From Petunia secreta (taxonomy: Eukaryota > Streptophyta > Magnoliopsida > Solanales > Solanaceae), in the NCBI GenBank assembly GCA_029990175.1, contig JARKIP010000033.1, positions 16,413,001-16,477,000 of the forward strand: a stretch of DNA of 64,000 bases, in the 5' to 3' direction. Below are positions 56,975 through 64,000 of this stretch, piece by piece (positions within the stretch are counted from its first letter, which is position 1; each line of letters begins with the position of its first letter). A program made the position numbers and the translations under genes. The notes beneath the pieces are model-generated. The model did not search any database, was not told the origin of the DNA, and saw nothing but the letters and a program-made list of their open reading frames with translations.

Positions 56975-57863
56975 TGTTACCTCCTAAAGACACTAGAAGG
57001 GTGGTTGAATAGTGTCTACCGATTTTTCTTTGCACGGACTCGATTCTCCTGTGTCAAGAACCTTGTTCTTGACTTAACTGTTTGCCCTTAGACACTACAA
57101 CACACACAAAGAAAAGGCACAAGGAACACAGTGTTTTTACGTGGAAAACTCCTTGCTCAAGGGAGAAAAACCGCGACCCACACTCTGGAATTTTAGAACT
57201 CAATCCACTAACACAAAGAGCAAGTTTTTTATTACAAGACTCTTTAACCAAGGGGCTACATTCTAGACCCTAATCACTCAACAAAGCTACACTCTAGCTT
57301 TACAAAGTAATCCCTCAAAAGTTCACCTAACACAATTGCTTCTATGATAAGCTAATAGGTAAAAACAATGATCGCCCAAAACAAGACAACTTACTAATCA
57401 AGAACCTAGACAAAATATCTAGAGTCAAACTCTTTAACACCGCCAGTTGTCTTCTTTATTTATCTCACGTTGAAAGTTGCTGGATCGCCTTTGTATGCTC
57501 TCAACTCTCTTTTTGTGAATAACTGAATTCGGCTGCATCGACTACTTTTATTTATATGGGCATCAGAACCCTAGTTGAGTTCCACAAGGAAACCTTGTAA
57601 TTTTGGTAAGACAAAATTCCTTGTGACTCTTTCCTTGTTTGAGTCCAACTCTTATTCGTACTTCGAAGACACAGCCTGGGCACCGCTTCTTTTAGTCTGA
57701 CTAGGATGCATACTTCGTTCACGCGCCACTACTCCTAGTTCCGCAGGGATTTGCAACCCACTAATCTTTTCAATCAGTCGTGCCCTCCTATTCAAGGACC
57801 AGGTCCTCCTTCAGAACCACTGGGTCCTTCTCGTTTGTCATTCTTCAAAACCTTTCTTCAACA
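56975..57863 (-). repeat. 5' LTR of second SIRE element
   Basis: 889 bp. Contains a promoter-like TATAAATA box on the minus strand at about 57548-57557 and an inverted repeat with arms GTCAAGAAC/GTTCTTGAC around 57052-57072. Confidence 0.9.
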
Positions 57864-57868
57864 AATAT

Positions 57869-59698
57869 GCTACTTCATTAATAGAATGAGATTAAAGTTC
57901 TGGATATTTTTTAATCTACATACATACACACTGCAAAAAAGAATTGATTTAATTATAAATTACAATTTCAAAGATAACAATAAAATCGCATAACCTTAAA
58001 GACCTTTTATGAACAAAGCAAAATGATACACACTTCGACCAAGTCTATCGCTGTTCTTGTAGTCCTAATTCTATCAATCAAACTTCGGTATATCTTCCCC
58101 TTTGAAATTTAATTGCTCCAATAGATGATGGTGGAAGCAGAATGATTTGATCAACTTTATCTTCTCTATATCTTTCAGCCATCACGACATCAATTGTCTT
58201 TTCAAAGTTGATTGCGTCTTTCTAAAATATTCAAGCCTAACCTTTTTTAATTTAACGTACATGTCATGTACAAATGCTTCTAATTCTTCAGCTTCATTAC
58301 ATACACCTATAAGTAAAATTCAAGGATACACTGATAAGTGTTAGAATTCAAATCTCATATGTGGCTATGAAATTTTTAACTGCACACTGAGTTCCTTGAT
58401 ATCTATTGAATGGAAATTAGGTTATCAAGACAAAAAAAATAAGGAAAATCAAGTACTTAAATATTATAGCGTGATATCTTGCTCGGGTGACCTGCATGGA
58501 CTAAGATAAAGGCAAAATAAACTCAACAAAGAACATTTATAATTATGTAAAAACAATCGAATTGGGACTTTGATAAAGAGAAGAGTGTAGAGTGAATTGT
58601 TACATTTATCCAAATGGTGGACTTTACTGTTGTTTTGTCCCTCTAACATCCTGAAAGATATAATTTAGTAAATTACACAACTTGTAGATAGGAGTATATA
58701 TTTTAGGATTACAACACACAAAAAGCAGTAGCACGGGAACTCACATAACAGTTGGCAAATATATGCATGATTCGATCTTTTCTCAAATATGTACAGGATC
58801 TTGTCTGCAAGACCAAGAAGCAAATAATGGCATGGTTATAAGTCATATGATAGGATATTTCATCAGACAGTTTTATCCAGGTGATATCTATAAGAAAACC
58901 ACACAATTCTTTTTGTGGAGGAAGGCGGAGCATATTGCACTAAATTTTGGTAAATTGTCTAAAACAATACCACTCCAAATGAAAAACCAATATCAAGAAC
59001 ATACTTATAATAAGCATAACATATACACGAACCTATTGTATGACATTCATGCAGAATAAATGAGCATTTCGATTCATGTACTAATCAAAGCAGAATCATG
59101 CATCATCACATCAAAGGAAAAAAAATGTCTTTCTAATCTTGATAGAAGCCCATCTATTATATGAAAACCCAGCAACCAATTGAAGGAGATGATAGCAATT
59201 GAATTGTTAACTTAAATTTTATTTGTGAAAACCAGCAAACAATTAAATAAAGAGCTAAAAAATGCACCTGTTTGAATGCCAAAGGGTGAAAATGACGCAG
59301 AGGCCTCGCTGAGTTGATAAAATAAGTTATTGAAGTTGTCTTAATGAATGTTTTCGTCGAACAATTAGAAGAAATGCAGTGAAGAAGGATATTCTTTTGC
59401 ACGTATAAATCCATATTGGAGGTAGTTCTTCAAAAGAATACATCTCTTTGCTGCTAAGTGATGTGCCTTTTCATTTTCTGGTGCGGCTGTGTTTCTTTGC
59501 ATTTTGGGAGTACTTGGTAATATTAATTTTTGAAAAGGGCAATTTGGTAATCTGACTTTCACTCATTTTGAGGACATGCTTATATAGTAGTATGATGATG
59601 ATTAGTGCATATAAACAGTTGATAATCCTCCTATCCTAGTTTACTAGTACTTCACTATTTTTTTTTTTTTTGTAGCATAAAAAAATATTAATTTCGTA
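57869..59698. other. AT-rich region, no secure gene
   Basis: Many short ORFs, none convincing. On the minus strand at about 58205-58078 a coding-like stretch reads VVMAERYREDKVDQIILLPP and on to a stop, preceded at about 58300 by another (EAFVHDMYVKLKKVRLEYF) behind an acceptor-like TTACTTATAG. These could be exon remnants of an unrecognised gene; I cannot name it. Confidence 0.3.
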
Positions 59699-59699
59699 A

Positions 59700-59813
59700 T
59701 AACAACAAGAAGAAGTCCAGTAGTATCCCATAAGTGGAGAATGAGGAGGATGAGATGTATGCAGACCTTACCCCACCAAAGTGAAGTGCCTGTTTTCGCT
59801 AGACCCTCGGCTA
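59700..59813 (-). repeat. TS-type SINE, minus orientation
   Basis: In reverse complement it has the features of the Solanaceae TS SINE: CCGAGGGTCTA near the 5' part, GGGGTAAGGTCTGC, then a CCACTTATGGGA-like stretch and a TTGTTGTT tail (AACAACAAGAAG on the + strand). Diverged but recognisable. Confidence 0.65.
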
Positions 59814-60025
59814 AAAGAAAATACAACATGCTAGAAAAGAAAATACACAATGAGTGTAATATAATAGTTTACTATATTTCAAAATTTTCTAGGGAAATTT
59901 TCAAAACTAGGCAGCCCACAACACAAGGAACACGTGGATCCAGGGAACCTGGCTCGGGAACAGCTTCTTACTAGTAGGAGCTAATCACAGTAAGAGAGTC
60001 TTACAAATGAGGGGCCACATTTCAT
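59814..60025. other. Spacer
   Basis: Nothing recognised between the SINE and the inverted-repeat unit. Confidence 0.5.
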
Positions 60026-61140
60026 CCATAGCACCCCTTTATTTTTACATTACACAACATAGCACCCCCCTTATTTTCAAAATTACATAACATAGCACCC
60101 ATTTAAACTAAAAACCCTAGGAGCTACTCCCTCACCCTCTCCCACCACTGCCCTGCCACCAGAAACCGAGCTGCCACTGCTGCCCGCCGCCGATCGGCGG
60201 TTGCTGGTGGCCGGAAAATGAAAATTTCACCAGATTTGCTTATTTTATTTGTGGATTTGTTTAAATAATTATTTTTTGATAAATTTATACACCTAAATCT
60301 ATCAAAATAATAAATTATACATGTAAATACATAGAAAAAGGGAAATACAAAAATATACACAAAAAACATAAGTTTTATACAAAACATCCATAAAAAGTGC
60401 ACAAATCTGAAATTTATACAATTTTATTCATTGTTCATACACGCATATACAGCTTTATATAATTTTACAATGCATAGAATGTGTTTTATACACTGTCAAT
60501 ACGTACATATACAGATTTATACATTTTTATACACGTTTACAGAATTGTATAAACTTGTATAAAAATGTATAAAAGTGTATAAACTCACAAAAATAATGTT
60601 AAACAGTGCATCGGGCAGATTTTACACAAAAGCCTAATAAATATCCAAGATCAATACAGTTTTATACAAGAAAAACATTAGATCTAAACATTAAACAAAA
60701 GTTTTAACAAAAAACTAGTAGATCTCAACGAATTTTTATGAAAAAAGTGAAGAAAAAGAAGAAACTTGATAAATAAACTCCTCACCGGAGTTTTGATCGG
60801 AATATACAACGAAAATCAATATTGTTATTCAAAAAGCAAAAAAAAAAAACGAAAAGAAGAAGAAGAAGAAGCAGCGGCTGTGGTGGTGGTGGTGACCACG
60901 GCGGCGACGGCGTCAGTGGCTTGGAGGAGAGGGGATGACTGTGGGGCAGTGGTGGAAGGGTTGGGGGGTGGCGGCGAGGTTAGGTGTAATGGGGAAGAGA
61001 AGAGAGAAAAAATGGGAAGGAGGGAAGGAAGGAGAAGAGAGGAAAAATGGGGGCTAGGGTTTCTTTTCTTTAAATAGGGGTGCTATGGAGTGAAAGAAAA
61101 ATTTAAAAAAAAAAAAGGAGGGTGCTATGTCATGTAAGGT
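60026..61140. mobile_element. Inverted-repeat (foldback) unit of about 1.1 kb
   Basis: The left arm (about 60026-60120) and right arm (about 61050-61140) are alignable as inverted repeats: both contain CATAGCACCC words two or three times, a T-rich run, then ATTTAAA and AAACCCTAG. Between them lie GC-rich low-complexity blocks and many GTATAAA words, including a perfect 17-bp inverted repeat (60517-60533 and 60556-60572). No transposase gene is visible. A non-autonomous DNA element is the likeliest explanation; no TSD could be fixed. Confidence 0.5.
60517..60572. repeat. Perfect 17-bp hairpin
   Basis: TTATACATTTTTATACA and its exact reverse complement 22 bases later, inside an area rich in TATAC/GTATA words. 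Confidence 0.8.
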
Positions 61141-61382
61141 AGCAAAATATGAGTTTTTTTTTTATAATTTTCATGAGTGGGTTGTCTCTCAATGTAATTG
61201 TCCCAATTTTCTTTCTAAACTGTCAGCCCAATCAAACCCGCAGGCAACTATTTTAGGGAAAAAGGTATACTTGTGCCCTAAAATAACCCGATTCGTAAAA
61301 TTTCCCAATTCTCATTAACAGCAACCCCAATAGATTCACCAACTGTTCCGGCACTTCTGCGGGCCCTCTTCTCCGACAGCCA

Positions 61383-61751
61383 ATGTCCGACCCGAATTCT
61401 ATTAAAACTGTAAGCCCAATTTTTGTCTCTCTTCTCCTTTATTAAATTCTTTTAAATCTTTTAAATTGAATTAATCATTTACAGGTAAGGGTAGTGATTA
61501 AAGGGAGAGTACAAGGCGTATCATATAGGGGTTGGATAGTAGATAATGCTACTGATTTAGGTTTAAGTGGTTGGGTTAGGAATAGAAAAGATGCTACCGT
61601 TGAAGCCATGTTTTCAGGTACTCCTGACAAGGTTCTAGAAATGGAACGCGGCTGTCGGGTGGGCCCACCTGCGGCAAATGTTACTGATGTGGTGGTGTAC
61701 CCTAGTGATGAGGATCTCCCCCCCGGTTTCGAATGCAGGCTAACTCTTTGA
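61383..61751 (+). CDS. Acylphosphatase, two exons
   Basis: Exon 1 61383-61409 (ATG, nine codons, MSDPNSIKT), intron 61410-61484 (GTAAGC...TTTACAG, 75 bp), exon 2 61485-61751 (88 codons and TGA): 97 residues, the usual size. Acylphosphatases hydrolyse carboxyl-phosphate bonds such as acetyl phosphate. Conserved motifs: GRVQGVSYRGW with the phosphate-binding arginine, GLSGWVRNRKD with the catalytic asparagine, and GPPAANVTDV. Predicted cytosolic unless an upstream exon adds a transit peptide; the first ATG in the mature context was chosen. The only clear host gene in the window; both flanks are repeats. Confidence 0.9.
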
Positions 61752-62569
61752 TCTTTTGCCTCAACCGAGCTTTGAATTTTAAATCTTTGCTATAAAATAA
61801 GTCGAAAGACAAGAATTTTATATGGTACTGATTGTGAAATTCCTTGAGTTTAATGTATGAGTTTACAATTTTTATAAATTTTATTATCTATATGCCACTT
61901 TGTATTTGAGTTCTCGAATTATCATGTTTGCGTTAGACATTATTGTGCTTTGATAACCATAGTTTACACGCACCTTGACGAATTCCACGGGAGTATAAAA
62001 ACCTAGTGTTTTATGCTATTAGACATGATTGTAGCATATACCTGGCTGCAGATGAATATATTTGATCAATAGTAGTAATATGATTTTATTTTGCAGTTCA
62101 CTCGCCATAGATATTTTTTAGATAGTAGATTCCTAGTCTTACTTAAATAGTTACTTGGATAGTGGATTCCTAGTCTTATTAGTGATCGAGATAGACATTG
62201 TGGAAAATCATTAAGGGAGATTATAATTCTATAAGTAAAGAAGTTAATAAACGAATGCTTCATATACAGTAATAGAGAAATCAATGCTTACTCTGTGATA
62301 ACACACATACACTAATAATGGGAAATGCAGGCCCTTGGCAACAAAAGACACGAGAAAAGAAAAGAAATGTTGATTATTTCAACACATTCGGAATTTTCAT
62401 TTCTTGTTTTCTCCATAAATTACATTTTCAGAAATTTGTTATTGCACTTTCATACATTTTGTATATAGACAAACAACAAAACATTCTGAAATAAAATGTA
62501 CAGTATGTAGTTATTTTTGTTTCATCCCAATTTTGAATTTTTAAATTTTACTTTTTTGCTAAATAGAAT
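61752..62569. other. AT-rich downstream region
   Basis: Presumed 3' UTR of acylphosphatase at the start, then non-coding DNA. No further gene seen. Confidence 0.5.
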
Positions 62570-62620
62570 GTATGTACTGACCCCACTTGTGGGATTATTC
62601 TGGGTATGTTGTTGTTGTTT
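62570..62620 (+). repeat. 3' fragment of TS-type SINE
   Basis: CCCCACTTGTGGGATTATTC then GGGTATGTTGTTGTTGTTT, the characteristic 3' part and TTG-repeat tail of the Solanaceae TS SINE. The tRNA-like head is missing. Confidence 0.75.
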
Positions 62621-62705
62621 AGAATGTATGTAATAATTTGTTTACTTAACTGCTTACTGATTGACAGTATGTAGAGCATACAATAGAAATGGACTAAGTT
62701 GCTCT

Positions 62706-62778
62706 GACACGGGTGCGGGTGTCCGACACGGGTGCGGATCTAGAGGTCGGATCCTTCCTAGTACGGACACGGGTGCGG
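62706..62778. repeat. Cluster of GACACGGGTGCGG repeats
   Basis: Three exact copies of the 13-mer (62706, 62725 and 62766) in a GC-rich island within AT-rich DNA. It lies beyond the 3' end of a hAT transposase and may be the element's subterminal repeat region; no TIR or TSD could be fixed. Confidence 0.5.
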
Positions 62779-63273
62779 GGATCCGGCTAAAAATAATTCA
62801 AAAAAAATATATAGATTTTTAAATATATCTATAATGAGAGATTTTGTGGATACTTACTTGTTTGTTAATTATCTACACACTCCAAGTCCAAGATGACATA
62901 ATTTCTTGATCTTCTTTCATTCTCAAGTTTTCCTACAAGCAATGAAACATATTAAAAGTTAGAACATATATAAAAAAGTTAGATGCATATAAATAAGTAT
63001 AAAGTAAAGTAAAAACATTACCTTTTGTGGTTTTGTCCAATAACTTTACATAAATACAAAGAATAAGACATACAATTATCATTCATTATATTATCACAAG
63101 ACAATTATAATATAAAATATAAAGAGTTCGCCATTATCATTAAGTCAATCACATAAGCACTTGAGTGTTGAGTTCCAAAAAGGCAAAAATATACAAGTTC
63201 AAGCACCATAAAAATTTACATTAACATGTGACCTATGACAAATCAAAAAAGTCTTTTTGATATTTAGCATTCT
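62779..63273 (-). other. Presumed 3' non-coding part of hAT element
   Basis: AT-rich, no ORF, between the transposase stop and the GC-rich repeat cluster. Confidence 0.4.
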
Positions 63274-64000
63274 TCAATCTTCCTCCATATTTTCAAGATT
63301 AATTTCATCCAAATCTTCCACCTCTTCTTCAATAATTACTCCTTCTAGTTGAGGTTCATCTATTGATAAGTCAACTAGATCACCAATGGCTTCATCAACA
63401 TCAAACCGATCTCCACCTAAAGCAACATTAAAATAAAATTTATTTAAAATATAAAAGAAATACTACAATATAAGAGTAAGAAGACATAGATTGTAGACAT
63501 ACCCACATCCCAAAATTTGCTTGGGCCACTTTTATACTTTTCTTTTTGACGAGAAAGCAAGCGAAGATTATAGTGCACAAAAACTAGATCTTCGGCTCTT
63601 GAAGTCTCTAGCTTGTTTCTCTTAATGCTATGGATCAAAGAATAGGTGCTCCAATTTCTTTCACAACAAGAAGAAGAAGCCGGTTGTGAAAGTAATTTGT
63701 AAGCCAAGCTTTGTAGAAGTGGAGCGTGTACACCGTGGTTCGCCCACCAAGATAATGGATTCTCATACATCATCGCCTTAACCACATAAGGCTCACTAAA
63801 AGCACCACTCCCACTAGCAAATGCTCCATACTCTAGAGATGCTTGTTTTAGTTCACTTGAATCTTTAAAAAGCCTTTTGAAGCATTTGAACCTATTTGAG
63901 GAAATCTCAATATCCTCATTTGGAGCAAGTCTTCGAATCCCATTGCCTTCCCCGCTAAGCCACGATTCATGGTAGTATTTTGGTACCAATGAATGCGCCA
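63274..64000 (-). CDS. hAT transposase, C-terminal part, runs off the window
   Basis: Open from the right edge to a predicted donor at 63503/63502 (GTATGT), an 86-bp intron to 63417 (TTTAG), then a last exon to TGA at 63276-63274. The main exon holds the hAT dimerisation region: NPLSWWANHGVHAPLLQSLA, LSQPASSSCCERNWSTYSLI and LVFVHYNLRLLS. The final exon adds an acidic tail (IIEEEVEDLDEINLENMEED). No stops in the visible part. The N-terminal BED finger and catalytic residues lie outside the window. Confidence 0.8.

Larger units (their letters stand above)
47162..57863 (-). mobile_element. Second Ty1/copia SIRE-lineage element
   Basis: 10.7 kb on the minus strand, flanked by AATAT (47157-47161 and 57864-57868). 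LTRs of 899 and 889 bp, tRNA-Met PBS, gag with an extra module, protease, integrase, RT, RNase H and a long 3' ORF. The same order as the SIRE copy at 15.9 kb, but clearly diverged and with many nonsense codons. LTR differences are more numerous than in the first SIRE, so it is older. Confidence 0.9.

Noticed and set aside
59365..59562. 65-codon minus-strand ORF as a host gene exon
   Set aside because: No recognisable domain, no convincing splice partners.
60766..61077. 103-codon + strand ORF with Glu, Ala, Val and Gly runs
   Set aside because: Low-complexity translation inside the inverted-repeat unit.
1..64000. CRISPR arrays, operons, bacterial promoters, rRNA or tRNA genes
   Set aside because: The sequence is plant nuclear DNA; short tandem repeats seen are LTR repeats or microsatellites, and tRNA-like words are primer binding sites or SINE.

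Overview
The window looks like a repeat-dense plant nuclear contig, most likely from Solanaceae. Two copies of a TS-type SINE (59.7 kb and 62.58 kb) share the tail ending in TTG repeats known from that family, and the retrotransposon families resemble those common in Solanaceae. Only one ordinary host gene is convincing: a two-exon acylphosphatase at 61383-61751. Almost everything else is LTR retrotransposon.

Layout. (1) 1-6926: a Ty3/gypsy chromovirus, CRM-like, + strand, with a long intact gag-pol ORF and a 3' LTR; no matching 5' LTR is visible. (2) 6934-15145 plus 15145-15428 and 37712 to about 38650: an old, decayed Tat-lineage gypsy element on the minus strand, with dual RNase H domains, a PBS at 15123-15141 and a coiled-coil ORF in antisense at its 3' side. 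(3) Its 5' LTR was split by an Athila-lineage gypsy element (15429-37706, + strand). (4) The 5' LTR of that Athila was split in turn, inside its TATA box, by a SIRE-lineage copia element (15911-25614, + strand, TSD TAAAT, two 812-bp LTRs). This gives a three-level nest in which each newcomer sits in the LTR of its host. LTR divergence agrees with the order: the SIRE LTRs differ at about ten sites, the Athila LTRs clearly more. (5) 39285-46542: a copia element (TSD GTTTC) whose two LTRs of about 2.5 kb each contain a reverse transcriptase tail, an RNase H, a polypurine tract and an ordinary copia LTR of about 1 kb. (6) 47162-57863: a second SIRE-lineage copia, minus strand, TSD AATAT, with a duplicated gag module. 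(7) 57864-64000: AT-rich DNA with SINEs, an inverted-repeat (foldback) unit, acylphosphatase, and the 3' part of a hAT transposase running off the right edge.

Points that stand out. The SIRE copy at 15.9-25.6 kb carries at least 18 exact matches to an 11-bp palindrome, GGAMCWGKTCC, spread over LTRs, gag, pol and the 3' ORF in all three reading frames; this suggests function or origin at the nucleic-acid level. The 3' ORFs of both copia SIRE elements and of the gypsy Athila appear homologous, so one accessory protein family is shared across two LTR superfamilies. The 39-46 kb element appears to have moved with an LTR that swallowed its own RNase H region.

All coordinates and comparisons were made by eye. 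LTR ends that lack a TSD (the CRM-like and Tat elements) are approximate.
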